Assembly (NCBI GenBank): GCA_046704255.1
Contig: JBJKSH010000106.1
Location: 57,048-121,047 of the forward strand
Source: FEN-1297 sp046704255
GTDB taxonomy: Bacteria > Bacteroidota > Ignavibacteria > Ignavibacteriales > Ignavibacteriaceae
Length of the DNA: 64,000 bases
Direction: 5' to 3'
The notes beneath the pieces are model-generated. The model had not been told where the DNA came from. It saw only the letters and a list, made by a program, of their open reading frames with translations, and made no database searches. Positions 9,655-17,514 of the stretch are shown here, piece by piece. A program made the position numbers and the translations under genes. Every line of letters begins with the position of its first letter. The stretch's first letter is position 1.

Positions 9655-11001
9655 TTAAGATCGTATTGCTTTTAAAAGATCTTCGGTTTTTTCTTTCATT
9701 AAATTAACATCATGCCGGCTTTCTACATTTAGTCTTATTATAGGTTCCGTATTTGATAATCTTAAATTGAATCTCCAATTATCGTATTCAACACTTAGTC
9801 CGTCCAGGTGATCAATTTTTCCGGTGGAATATATTTCTTCTATTACTTTCAGCTTTTCTGCAGGGTCTTCTATTTTGGAATTTATTTCACCGGAACAGGG
9901 ATATTCCTTTATCATTTCTTCAACTAATTGGCCTAAAGTTTTATTTTCTTCAGACATTAATTGCATAATTAATAGGAAGGGAATCATGCCGCTGTCTGAA
10001 TAAGAGTTATCTCTAAAGTAATGATGTGCAGACATTTCGCCTCCGTAAACCGCATTTACTTCGCGCATTTTTTGTTTTATGTATGCATGCCCGCTTACCG
10101 AAACTACAGCCTGACCACCGCTATTATTTACAACTTCAACCGTATTCCAGACTAGACGCGGATCGTGCACAATCTTTTCACCCGGATGATTTTTAAGAAT
10201 TGATTTAGCCAGCAGACCGACAATATAATATCCTTCTACGAAATTTCCTTTTTCATCAAAAAAGAAGCAGCGATCATAATCGCCGTCCCACGCAACACCG
10301 AGGTCTGCTTTATGAGAAAGCACCGCATCAATTGTAGCCTGCCGGTTTTCAGGTAAAAGAGGATTAGGTACACCGTTCGGAAATTCAGGATCGGGTTTAA
10401 AGAAAACTTTTATCATTTCCACCGGCAGATGTTCTTCCAGTGCATTCAAGGCAGGGCCGGCGCATCCGTTGCCTGCATTAACAACAACTTTTAATGGATT
10501 TATTTTATGAGGATTATAAAATTTAGAAAGGTTATTTATAAATCCGCTCATAACATTTTTTCTAAAAATATCGCCCGGCTCGTGTCTTAGCGGCTCCAGG
10601 TCGTCATTCAATACCATCTGTTCAACTTTATCCAAACCGGAATTATAACCAACCGGTACGGAACCCTGCCTTACAAATTTCATCCCGTTATATTCGGGAG
10701 GATTATGGCTGGCAGTAATCATAATTCCGCCGTCGGCTTCAAGTTCGGGGACCGAATAATAAATCATTTCGGTGCCGCATAATCCTATATCAATAACATC
10801 AACGCCACTGGAGGTTAATCCTCTTATCAAGGCGTTTGAAATAGGTTCGGAAGATTTTCGGACGTCGTGCCCTATAACAATTTTTTCGGCATTAATATAG
10901 CGGGCAAAAGCAATTCCTACTTTGAACGCCAAATCGGGATTTAATTCGTCCGGAACTTTCCCTCTTATATCGTAAGCTTTAAAGCAGTTTAGTCTATCCA
11001 T
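9655..11001 (-). CDS. manB: phosphomannomutase/phosphoglucomutase
   Basis: 448-residue alpha-D-phosphohexomutase (AlgC/ManB type), interconverting hexose 6- and 1-phosphates to supply nucleotide sugars. All four family motifs are present: phosphoserine loop 'MITASHNPPEYNGMKFV' near 98-114, metal loop 'DGDYDRCFF' near 240, sugar-binding 'GGEMSAHHYFRD' near 320, and the C-terminal phosphate loop 'RLSNTEPIIRLNVE'. The start 'MDRLNCFKAYDIRGKVP' is the usual N-terminus. First gene of a two-gene operon with the DUF218 gene. PMM versus PGM preference cannot be read reliably. Confidence 0.93.
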   Translation of the reverse strand: MDRLNCFKAYDIRGKVPDELNPDLAFKVGIAFARYINAEKIVIGHDVRKSSEPISNALIRGLTSSGVDVIDIGLCGTEMIYYSVPELEADGGIMITASHNPPEYNGMKFVRQGSVPVGYNSGLDKVEQMVLNDDLEPLRHEPGDIFRKNVMSGFINNLSKFYNPHKINPLKVVVNAGNGCAGPALNALEEHLPVEMIKVFFKPDPEFPNGVPNPLLPENRQATIDAVLSHKADLGVAWDGDYDRCFFFDEKGNFVEGYYIVGLLAKSILKNHPGEKIVHDPRLVWNTVEVVNNSGGQAVVSVSGHAYIKQKMREVNAVYGGEMSAHHYFRDNSYSDSGMIPFLLIMQLMSEENKTLGQLVEEMIKEYPCSGEINSKIEDPAEKLKVIEEIYSTGKIDHLDGLSVEYDNWRFNLRLSNTEPIIRLNVESRHDVNLMKEKTEDLLKAIRS

Positions 11002-11174
11002 TACTTCTTTACTCCAAATAAATTTAATACAATTGAAAAATTTATCGTAGAATTAATTATGAATTACATTATGCAGCCGTAAGGTGTAATTTTGTAATTA
11101 TAAAGTTAAAAAAAATTTCGACTGATCCAATTGAAGAAAAACATTAAAGAGAATTATTTTTCAATAGACTTTTT

Positions 11175-11531
11175 ATGAAGAACTATTTACCTTTGTCTAA
11201 TAAAATTATTAGGGAGAAAGTTATCGTTAATAAATATACTGTTAAGTGGCACTTCGCAAAATGCAACAATTCGAAATGCAATTCTATATTCCTTGTAAAT
11301 CCGGATGAAAAGCCGGGGGAATTAGGATTTATTTGCCCGGAATGCAGTGCTAAAGCTACTACTTCACATGTAGTACAATGTTCTAGCTGTAAAACTATCT
11401 TAAACTTTGTTAGAGCTACACCAAACGAAGAAAAAGTAGTTTTTAGTGTTCCCAAATGTTCGCATTGCGTAGGTACTGTGGAAGATGAGTGGGAAATAGA
11501 ACCGTTATATCAGCCGGATTCTTACATTTAA
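11175..11531 (+). CDS. small zinc-ribbon protein, unknown function
   Basis: 118 residues with four cysteine pairs: C30/C35 (CNNSKC), C54/C57 (CPEC), C69/C72 (CSSC) and C95/C98 (CSHC). These suggest two four-cysteine zinc ribbons. The C-terminal tail is acidic ('VEDEWEIEPLYQPD'). No Shine-Dalgarno is evident before ATG 11175. I do not recognise a named family; a nucleic-acid or protein adaptor role is possible but is inference. It is divergent from the phosphomannomutase operon, with a 173-bp shared upstream region. Confidence 0.7.
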   Translation: MKNYLPLSNKIIREKVIVNKYTVKWHFAKCNNSKCNSIFLVNPDEKPGELGFICPECSAKATTSHVVQCSSCKTILNFVRATPNEEKVVFSVPKCSHCVGTVEDEWEIEPLYQPDSYI

Positions 11532-11877
11532 GTTTAACTCATCCGAGCTACCTTTAGCGAAAGCTTTAATTAAGTAATTTTAATATTAACCTGTTATTAT
11601 ACGGCACATTTAATAACTTTAGGCGGTGTGGTATATTTTTGCATAATATTATTCAAGGATAATTGAAAAGTCTGCCGGTAAGATGACATTATTTTACAAG
11701 AATCTTAGATGTTTTTATGCATCTTTACTCCGGTCCTAATATTTGTTATTTAGAATTGCTGTCTGCAACACATAAAACCTTCCATTAGAAAATTTTTCCA
11801 GGATATATTTGCTAAGTTAAATAACTACATATATATTTGTAGCCAAATAACTACGAATTAAATTTATCTATTTCGCA
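11532..11877. other. intergenic region upstream of arsR-type gene
   Basis: 346 bp without a gene. Its last 60 bases carry the repeats described separately as a candidate operator. The rest is AT-rich, with no clear hairpin or small ORF. Confidence 0.5.
11819..11854 (+). promoter_or_regulatory. candidate ArsR-type operator: direct repeat AAATAACTAC
   Basis: AAATAACTAC occurs at 11819-11828 and again at 11845-11854, a 26-bp period. Overlapping the first copy is an inverted repeat CTACA (11825-11829) / TGTAG (11838-11842). The element ends 23 bp before the arsR-type start codon, where an autoregulatory operator would sit. Binding is inferred. Confidence 0.5.
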
Positions 11878-12210
11878 ATGAATTTAAGACGAGACATATT
11901 TCAAGCTATTGCAGACCCTACCAGACGGGCTATCCTTATATTGCTTGCTACGCAATCCTTAACAGCAGGCGCAATTGCCTCAAACTTTGATACGGCAAGA
12001 CCGACAGTTTCAAAGCATCTAAAAATACTTATTGAGTGTGAACTGCTTAAACAAGAGCAGAACGGAAGAGAAATTTACTATCACTTAAATCCAAAGAAGT
12101 TGAAAGAGATTGCGGACTTTATTGAACCATTCCGTAAAACTTGGGATGAGAGGTTCAACAAATTGGAATCCGTAATGAAAAAATATAAATCTACAGGCAG
12201 GCAAGTTTAA
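11878..12210 (+). CDS. ArsR-family winged-helix repressor
   Basis: 110 residues: 'RRDIFQAIADPTRRAILILL' opens a typical ArsR HTH, followed by 'ARPTVSKHLKILIECELLKQEQNGREIYYHLN' with the recognition helix and wing. There are no cysteine metal-site motifs. This matches the metal-independent ArsR subgroup that is paired with SRPBCC/AHSA1 genes. The stop is 19 bp before the SRPBCC gene, so they form a two-gene operon. It probably represses its own promoter through the repeats just upstream. Confidence 0.92.
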   Translation: MNLRRDIFQAIADPTRRAILILLATQSLTAGAIASNFDTARPTVSKHLKILIECELLKQEQNGREIYYHLNPKKLKEIADFIEPFRKTWDERFNKLESVMKKYKSTGRQV

Positions 12211-12229
12211 TAAAACAGAAAGGAACGAC

Positions 12230-12700
12230 ATGGAACTAAAAACAAAAGTTAATGCCGAAGACGGAAAGCAAGAGTTGGTGATAATAAGAATTTTTGATTT
12301 GCCGTTGAAACTGCTTTTTAAAGCGTACAAAGATGCCAAACTTATTGAACAATGGATGGGGACTAAAGTGTTGAAGCTTGAAAGTAAAAAACACGGAAGC
12401 TATAGGTTTGAGACTACCGATGTTAACGGAAATGTAGTGTTTCAAGCAAACGGTGTTATACATGAGTTTGTTCCAGAAAGGAAAATTACACGTACATTTG
12501 AAATGGACAATACGCCTCTCGGCGTTCAGCTTGAGTTCTATGAATTCCAAAAGCTTACAGAAAACACAAGCAGACTTACGATGCATGTAATATATGAATC
12601 GGTTGCACAACGGGACCAGGTGCTTAAAATGCCCTTTGTTCAGGGCTTAAACATGGCTCATGACCGCTTAGAGGATATCGTTAAGAAGTTAATAAGTTAA
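12230..12700 (+). CDS. SRPBCC (AHSA1-like) domain protein
   Basis: 156 residues with the START/Bet v1-like fold of the AHSA1 group: 'IIRIFDLPLKLLFKAYKDAKLIEQWMG' at the N-terminus, 'GSYRFETTDVNGNVVFQANGVIHEF' centrally and 'LEFYEFQKLTENTSRLTMHVIYES' near the end. These bind hydrophobic ligands or act as small stress proteins; the exact role is unknown. Preceded by AGAAAGGAACGAC. Second gene of the ArsR operon. Confidence 0.88.
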   Translation: MELKTKVNAEDGKQELVIIRIFDLPLKLLFKAYKDAKLIEQWMGTKVLKLESKKHGSYRFETTDVNGNVVFQANGVIHEFVPERKITRTFEMDNTPLGVQLEFYEFQKLTENTSRLTMHVIYESVAQRDQVLKMPFVQGLNMAHDRLEDIVKKLIS

Positions 12701-12742
12701 CCTTAAAAGAATAATTCAATCAAATAGCTTTAAGGAAAAAAC

Positions 12743-12892
12743 ATGACGGATTTTATTTTAATCTTTAGACGGGATATTCAGGATTTTAAAAGAGGCTATT
12801 AAGAAGCTTTCCCTAGGACAGACCCTGACATCTGGAAAAGTGATAAAAAATTCAAACAAGAAAAATTAAAAGAAAAGATGTCCAATTTCTAA
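12743..12892 (+). pseudogene. degenerate small ORF remnant (YCII-like start)
   Basis: ATG 12743, preceded by AAGGAAAAAAC, starts 'MTDFILIFRRDIQDFKRGY', which resembles the first strand of the YCII/DGPF proteins just downstream. It hits TAA at 12800-12802. The same frame then stays open for 29 codons ('EAFPRTDPDIWKSDKKFKQE...') to TAA 12890-12892. The best reading is a deleted and stop-interrupted third member of this gene group. The second half is not recognised. Confidence 0.35.
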
Positions 12893-12910
12893 ATTCTTAA
12901 TCATCATTAG
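12879..12910 (+). promoter_or_regulatory. candidate ECF-type promoter, copy 1
   Basis: TGTCCAATTTCT, then 10 bp, then TCATCATT. It matches a second site at 15040 at 26 of 30 positions. It ends about 28 bp before the first YCII gene start (12938). The layout (TGTCCA as -35, TCATCA region as -10, about 16 bp apart) fits an ECF sigma promoter; the encoded ECF42-like factor is two genes downstream. It overlaps the end of the remnant ORF. Confidence 0.5.
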
Positions 12911-12937
12911 AAAGAAATACTTTAAGGATAAAATGCT

Positions 12938-13276
12938 ATGAGCGAATTTGTATTGTTATTCAGGCAGCCCGGCTTTTATTACAATAATGCTACACCAAAA
13001 GAGCTGCAAGCGCTTTCTAAGAAATGGTATGACTGGTGGAAAAATATTGAAAGCCGGGGAAAATTAGTCAGCAGAGGTCCACGGCTTGCCAATGAAGGAA
13101 AAGTTGTAAAATCCGGCGGTATAATTACGGATGGACCCTTTGTGGAAATAAGGGAAATATTAGGAAGCTTCATAATTGTAAGAACCGAAAGTCTGGATGA
13201 TGCGGTAACATTAGCTCATGGATGCCCGGCACTTGATCAAGGCGGAAGCGTTGAAATTAGACAGGCGTACCGGTAA
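12938..13276 (+). CDS. YCII-related/DGPF domain protein, copy 1
   Basis: 112 residues beginning 'MSEFVLLFRQPG' and carrying the D-G-P-F motif at residues 65-68, followed by 'VEIREILGSFIIV'. This is the dimeric ferredoxin-like fold of the YCII family, in its DGPF subgroup. DGPF proteins are typically encoded beside ECF42 sigma factors, as here; their function is not established. AAGGAT precedes the ATG. It is closely related to the next gene, from which it is separated by 106 bp. Confidence 0.9.
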   Translation: MSEFVLLFRQPGFYYNNATPKELQALSKKWYDWWKNIESRGKLVSRGPRLANEGKVVKSGGIITDGPFVEIREILGSFIIVRTESLDDAVTLAHGCPALDQGGSVEIRQAYR

Positions 13277-13382
13277 TTCAAATTGTATTGCAGTTAACAG
13301 GTACTATAGAATATTTATTAATGGCACTTTATTAATATAATCTTTAATTATAAATTGATTTTAGTAGTGTTTTCATCTTTTA

Positions 13383-13730
13383 ATGAAGGTTACAGTGAAA
13401 GAATTTGTTTTATTATTCAGACAACCCAGCTTTGATTACAGTAATGCATCACCAAAAGAAATGCAGGAACTTTCTAAAAGATGGTATACCTGGTGGAAAA
13501 ATATTGATAAACAGGGAAAATTATCGAGCAGAGGTCCCAGGCTTTCAAATGAAGGAAAGGTTCTTAAACCGGGCGGTGTAATTATAGATGGACCATTTGT
13601 AGAAATCAGGGAAATACTTGGAAGTTTTATCGTTGTTAAAGCTGATAACCTGGATGATGCCGTAATGTTGGCAAACGGTTGCCCTGCACTTGAACAAGGC
13701 GGAAGTGTAGAGGTTAGGCCTGTTTATTAG
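13383..13730 (+). CDS. YCII-related/DGPF domain protein, copy 2
   Basis: 115 residues, a tandem paralogue of the preceding gene over its full length, with DGPF at residues 69-72 and the ending 'LEQGGSVEVRPVY'. The N-terminus is a few residues longer ('MKVTVKEFVLLF'). The shared block 'SRGPRL.NEGKV' is nearly unchanged, so the duplication is not ancient relative to the family. The sigma-factor gene starts 29 bp after its stop, supporting one transcription unit. Confidence 0.9.
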   Translation: MKVTVKEFVLLFRQPSFDYSNASPKEMQELSKRWYTWWKNIDKQGKLSSRGPRLSNEGKVLKPGGVIIDGPFVEIREILGSFIVVKADNLDDAVMLANGCPALEQGGSVEVRPVY

Positions 13731-13759
13731 CTATTGAATTTGAAGGTTTGCTTTAACTT

Positions 13760-15028
13760 ATGGAAAACGAATATTTAAAACATTTATTCCAGGCGGAATT
13801 TTCTAAAATGGTTGCCGTAATAAGTAAGCGGTTCGGATTAAACCACATTGAATTAGCTGAAGATATCGTAAGTGAAACCTTCTTTCTTGCGGCAGAAACA
13901 TGGGGCATAAAAGGAATTCCGGAAAACCCGGCAGCATGGCTTTACACAGTAGCTAAAAATAAAACACTCTATCATTTTAGAAGAAATAAAATTTATGAGA
14001 AGAAAATAATTCCTGAATTAATTTCCAGGCAGGAAGAAAATCATGGAATATCTGAATCGACCGCTTTGTGGGAAGAACTGGATTTCTCGATTCAAAATAT
14101 AAAAGACAGCCAGTTACAAATGATGTTTGCCGTTTGTAATCCTGCAATTGCAAGCGAAGCTCAGATAGGATTGGCTTTGCGAATACTTTGCGGCTTTGGA
14201 ATAGATGAAATTGCAGAAGCTTTTTTAACAAACAAAGAAACAATTAACAAGAGATTATTCAGGGCTAAAGAAAAATTGCGGAAAGAAAATGTTGTTATGG
14301 AAATGCCCCCGGAAAATGAAATTTCCAAACGAATTGACAACGTATTGCGAATTATTTACCTGCTGTTTAACGAAGGATATTATTCAAGAACAAATAACCA
14401 AATTTTACAAAAAGACTTTTGCCTGGAAGCATTGCGTCTGGGTCTTCACCTGACTGAATATGAAAATACTAACCTTCCCAAAACAAACGCATTAATTGCG
14501 TTAATGTGCTTTCATGCTTCACGGTTTGATTCAAGACAAAAGAATGGCGAATTTATGATTGTATATGATGAGCAAGATGAAGAGTTGTGGGATAAGGATT
14601 TAATAAACCAAGGTATCCGGTTTTTAAATCTTTCTGCCCGGGGAAATGAATTAAGCGCATATCATCTGGAAGCGAGAATTGCTTATTGGCATTGCATTAG
14701 AGAAGATGCAAAGTCTGAGCTTCCGGCAAGCAGCGAGAAATGGAAAGAGATTTTACAACTGTATGATCAGCTTTTGGAATTTAACTATTCGCCTAGCGTC
14801 TTACTTAATAGAATATATGCCGTCTATAAAATAAAGGGGTACAAAACTGCTTTAGCTGAAGCAGAGAAATTAAATTATGAGAATAATCATTTTTATTATA
14901 TGCTGATGGGAAAGCTTTATCAAAATATTGATCCCGGAAAAGCGAAGCTGAATTATCAGAAAGCTTTTTCTTTAGCTAAAACTCAGACTGAAAAAGATAT
15001 TATTCAGAAAAGAATAAATGACTTATGA
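13760..15028 (+). CDS. ECF42-type RNA polymerase sigma factor with C-terminal extension
   Basis: 422 residues. Sigma region 2 lies near residues 8-80 ('LAEDIVSETFFLAAETWGIKGIPENPAAWLYTVAKNKTLYHFRR'), and region 4 near 110-165 with helix-turn-helix 'GFGIDEIAEAFLTNKETINKRLFRAKEKL'. A long C-terminal extension (about 170-422) starts with 'RIIYLLFNEGYYS' and ends in TPR-like helices. This architecture with adjacent DGPF genes defines the ECF42 group; the extension is thought to regulate activity. There is no anti-sigma gene nearby, also typical. Likely targets are the genes with the TGTCCAATT motif. Confidence 0.9.
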   Translation: MENEYLKHLFQAEFSKMVAVISKRFGLNHIELAEDIVSETFFLAAETWGIKGIPENPAAWLYTVAKNKTLYHFRRNKIYEKKIIPELISRQEENHGISESTALWEELDFSIQNIKDSQLQMMFAVCNPAIASEAQIGLALRILCGFGIDEIAEAFLTNKETINKRLFRAKEKLRKENVVMEMPPENEISKRIDNVLRIIYLLFNEGYYSRTNNQILQKDFCLEALRLGLHLTEYENTNLPKTNALIALMCFHASRFDSRQKNGEFMIVYDEQDEELWDKDLINQGIRFLNLSARGNELSAYHLEARIAYWHCIREDAKSELPASSEKWKEILQLYDQLLEFNYSPSVLLNRIYAVYKIKGYKTALAEAEKLNYENNHFYYMLMGKLYQNIDPGKAKLNYQKAFSLAKTQTEKDIIQKRINDL

Positions 15029-15039
15029 TATAATTAGGA

Positions 15040-15071
15040 TGTCCAATTTCTCCTTTCTCAATCATCATTTG
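15040..15071 (+). promoter_or_regulatory. candidate ECF-type promoter, copy 2
   Basis: TGTCCAATTTCT followed by CCTTTCTCAATCATCATT, nearly identical to the copy at 12879. It starts 77 bp before the DoxX start codon at 15117. The conserved parts are the TGTCCAATTT block and the AATCATCATT block, with the variable bases between them, as expected for a promoter rather than a chance coding repeat. Confidence 0.5.
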
Positions 15072-15116
15072 TGTGTAATCTAAAAATTCATTAACAAATG
15101 ATTTAGGAGTTTGGTC

Positions 15117-15614
15117 ATGAAAAAGATAAATCAAAAACCCGGAGGTTTACTGAGCAAAGCAAAAAAATATGCTTATTGGACTGTAACAGCACTACTTGCT
15201 TTTATTATGTTTTTCGGTGGGATTGCCGAGATACTACACCAATGGGATACACTTCAAACACACACCATTTTACTGTATCCGGTTTACGTCTTAACAATTA
15301 TCGGAATGTGGAAAGTACTTGGTACATTTGCCATCCTGCTGCCTAAATTTCCAAGACTTAAGGAATGGGTTTATGCCGGTATGTTTTTCGATATAACCGG
15401 TGCTTTCATTTCGCATGCAGCAGTAGGCGATTTGGGGGCCGGAGTATATCACTTACTTACAACAGGCCTCATTGCCGGTATTGTGCTGGCTTCTTGGGCG
15501 CTTAGGCCGGAAAGCCGTACTTTAAAACTTATTTCAAGCTCTACATTCGAAAAGAGCAGGAAACCGGAAGTTAAGGAGCGCGAAATAGAACTTCTTGGTT
15601 CGATTACGCATTAA
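15117..15614 (+). CDS. DoxX-like membrane protein
   Basis: 165 residues with four predicted membrane segments, starting near 'YAYWTVTALLAFIMFFGGIAEI', then 'YPVYVLTIIGMWKVLGTFAILLP', 'GMFFDITGAFISHAAVGD' and 'LLTTGLIAGIVLASWAL'. This is the DoxX-like family of small four-helix membrane proteins, of uncertain redox-related role. ATG 15117 is chosen over TTG 15111 because AGGAG at 15105-15109 is correctly spaced for it. It lies under the second copy of the TGTCCAATT promoter motif and 29 bp upstream of the VOC gene. Confidence 0.85.
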   Translation: MKKINQKPGGLLSKAKKYAYWTVTALLAFIMFFGGIAEILHQWDTLQTHTILLYPVYVLTIIGMWKVLGTFAILLPKFPRLKEWVYAGMFFDITGAFISHAAVGDLGAGVYHLLTTGLIAGIVLASWALRPESRTLKLISSSTFEKSRKPEVKEREIELLGSITH

Positions 15615-15643
15615 AAATAATAAATAATAGAAAGGAACAAAAA

Positions 15644-16021
15644 ATGCAGACTGTAAAAAAACTTATGATGATTGCGGTGGCTGTTAAAGACATGCCGAAG
15701 GCAAAAGAATTTTATTCGGAAAAGCTTGGCTTAAAGGTTTCATCGGATTATCGCCAGGACGATGAACATTGGTGGGTAGCGCTTACCTTTCCTGAAGGCG
15801 GAGTTACCATTACCCTCACTACCTTTTATGGAAATGCACAGCCCGGTTCAATGACGCTCTGGTTCGGAACTTCGGATCTTAATGCGGCACACAAGGAACT
15901 TGGAGACAAGGGAGTAGATGTAAGTAAAATCGGAGACGATCTTCACGGCCCTGGTTCGGGAACAAAGTGGTTTAATTTTAAAGACCCTGACGGCAACCTG
16001 ATTCATCTTGAACAGGTTTAA
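15644..16021 (+). CDS. VOC (glyoxalase/bleomycin-resistance) family protein
   Basis: 125 residues with the paired beta-alpha-beta-beta-beta pattern: 'MMIAVAVKDMPKAKEFYSEKLGLKVSSDYR' and 'MTLWFGTSDLNAAHKELGDKGVDV...KWFNFKDPDGNLIHLEQV'. The terminal glutamate in 'HLEQV' and the histidines are candidate metal ligands. Members include glyoxalases, dioxygenases and antibiotic-binding proteins; the substrate is unknown. AGAAAGGAACAAAA precedes the start. Probably co-transcribed with DoxX. Confidence 0.88.
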   Translation: MQTVKKLMMIAVAVKDMPKAKEFYSEKLGLKVSSDYRQDDEHWWVALTFPEGGVTITLTTFYGNAQPGSMTLWFGTSDLNAAHKELGDKGVDVSKIGDDLHGPGSGTKWFNFKDPDGNLIHLEQV

Positions 16022-16050
16022 GTTTTATTATAAATAGAATGGATTAAAAT

Positions 16051-16260
16051 ATGTTACGTACCACCTTTGGAACAATGGAGATTTGTCTGCCTGCTGAAGC
16101 GCTTGGGCGCCAAAGCTATGAAGCATCGGCAGCACGGGCGCAGGCAGTGAGTAATGGAACTGGACGGGTATTCCAACATTCTCAGCCAAAGGCTGATATA
16201 CCTTTGGAGAACAATAATCCAAACCTTTGTGTCTGCGTAAGGAAAGGATTGAGTAAATAA
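16051..16260 (+). other. GC-rich structured element with 69-codon frame
   Basis: This stretch is visibly richer in GC than its neighbours and full of complementary arms: CTGCCTGC (16087-16094) / GCAGGCAG (16140-16147), an inner near-palindrome GCTTGGGCGCCAAAGC (about 16100-16115), and CCAAAGG (16186-16192) / CCTTTGG (16201-16207). A 69-codon frame spans it and its stop TAA overlaps the next start (TAATG), but the translation is not protein-like. It may be an imported or structured intergenic element, or a decayed gene. Confidence 0.35.
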
Positions 16261-16904
16261 TGATTGCTAAAGGTTTCAGGTTTGGTTTGCTGCTTCAATT
16301 TGCAATTGGACCTGTTTGTCTGTACGTATTAAAAGTCGCAGCGGAAGCAGGAATTATGCCGGCAATTTCTGCCGCTGCAGCCGCAACAATTGTAGATGGA
16401 TTATTCGCAGCACTTGCCATTGCTGGCATTGGTCCTTTACTCGATAAACCAAAAACCGAAAAGACACTTAGATTTTTAGGAACTTTTATTCTCACATATT
16501 TTGGCTTTGGAATAATTCTTAGCGAATTAGGGATAAACATTATTCCGGTTGTTGGGAGTGCGGCTGTTACCGGAACTTCAAGTGCGTTTGCTGCCGGACT
16601 TATTTTGACTGCGGCAAATCCGCTAACTATTTTATTCTGGGCGGGAGTATTCGCGACAAAGGTTTCGGATGGTGAAAATAACAAAAGAGATATAGTGCTG
16701 TTTGCCGCCGGTGCAGTTTCAACTACGATTGTTTTCCTTGGAATCTTATCGTTTGCTGCAAGTTCAGCCCGGCCGCTGCTAACGCCTGAAGTCATTCTTG
16801 CAGCAAACTTGGTTGTTGGTGCGGCCCTTTTAGTTTTTGCTGCAAAAATGCTTTTTGATAAGACACAGAGAGTTATCTCTCAAACGGTGAATAGTAAAAT
16901 TTAA
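16260..16904 (+). CDS. LysE/RhtB-family transporter
   Basis: 214-residue membrane protein: 'GFRFGLLLQFAIGPVCLYVLKVA' at the N-terminus matches the LysE-type signature (G...Q.A.GP), and 'AAGLILTAANPLTILFWAGVFA' the second conserved segment. Six membrane helices are apparent. The family exports amino acids and similar small metabolites. The start overlaps the stop of the upstream 69-codon frame by one base; AAAGGA lies upstream at slightly long spacing. It continues the accessory run. Confidence 0.88.
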   Translation: MIAKGFRFGLLLQFAIGPVCLYVLKVAAEAGIMPAISAAAAATIVDGLFAALAIAGIGPLLDKPKTEKTLRFLGTFILTYFGFGIILSELGINIIPVVGSAAVTGTSSAFAAGLILTAANPLTILFWAGVFATKVSDGENNKRDIVLFAAGAVSTTIVFLGILSFAASSARPLLTPEVILAANLVVGAALLVFAAKMLFDKTQRVISQTVNSKI

Positions 16905-17055
16905 AAATTAAGTTAGTGTTACTTTAATTAGTGACTCAGCTAGCTGGTATTTTTATATTTATAATAGTTGCTCTTATTCAGGTTTGAAAATTTTAATAGA
17001 TGTAGAAGTTTAATAAAAATGATACAATTCAAAATAAAAAGTAATGGAGGTTTAT

Positions 17056-17502
17056 ATGAGTTCAAATAATTCTGCGCAAAAATCATTAAGGAAGAATTCT
17101 AAAAAATTCTCGGATGATGAAAAGGCAGCAATGAAAGCACGCGCCAGGGAACTTAAGGCAGAAGCAAACAAAGCGGAGGAAGAGAGCGCAGCACTAGAGG
17201 CAATAGCAAAGATGCAGGAACCTGACCGGAGTATGGCAAAGCGGCTTCATACTCTAATTAAAGAAGCCGGTCTCTCAGCGAAAACCTGGTACGGGATGCC
17301 GGCATATACAAACAAAGACGGCAAGACAGTTTGCTATTTCCGCGATAGACAGAAGTTCAAAGAAAGGTACTCGATGTTCGGCTTTAATGATTCGGCGAAG
17401 CTTGACGATGGTTCTATGTGGGCAATCGCTTTCGCTCTGCCTGAATTAACTGCCAACGACGAAAAACGGCTTCTTGCTCTTGTTAAGAAAGCAGTAAATT
17501 AA
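17056..17502 (+). CDS. DUF1801/YdhG-like protein
   Basis: 148 residues. A charged helical N-terminus (about 1-60, 'KARARELKAEANKAEEESAALEAIAKM') leads into 'PDRSMAKRLHTLIKEAGLSAKTWYGMPAY...VCYFRDRQKFKERYSMFGF', the DUF1801 core. Family function is uncertain; some relatives are called iron chaperones. ATG 17056 is preferred to ATG 17044 because GGAGG (17046-17050) sits 5 bp before it. The next gene starts 12 bp after the stop. Confidence 0.85.
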   Translation: MSSNNSAQKSLRKNSKKFSDDEKAAMKARARELKAEANKAEEESAALEAIAKMQEPDRSMAKRLHTLIKEAGLSAKTWYGMPAYTNKDGKTVCYFRDRQKFKERYSMFGFNDSAKLDDGSMWAIAFALPELTANDEKRLLALVKKAVN

Positions 17503-17514
17503 AGGAATAGAAAA

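Noticed and set aside
16295..16795. 166-codon minus-strand frame inside the LysE gene
   Set aside because: Antisense shadow of a clear membrane transporter; its Ala/Pro/Ser-rich translation is a by-product of the sense codons.
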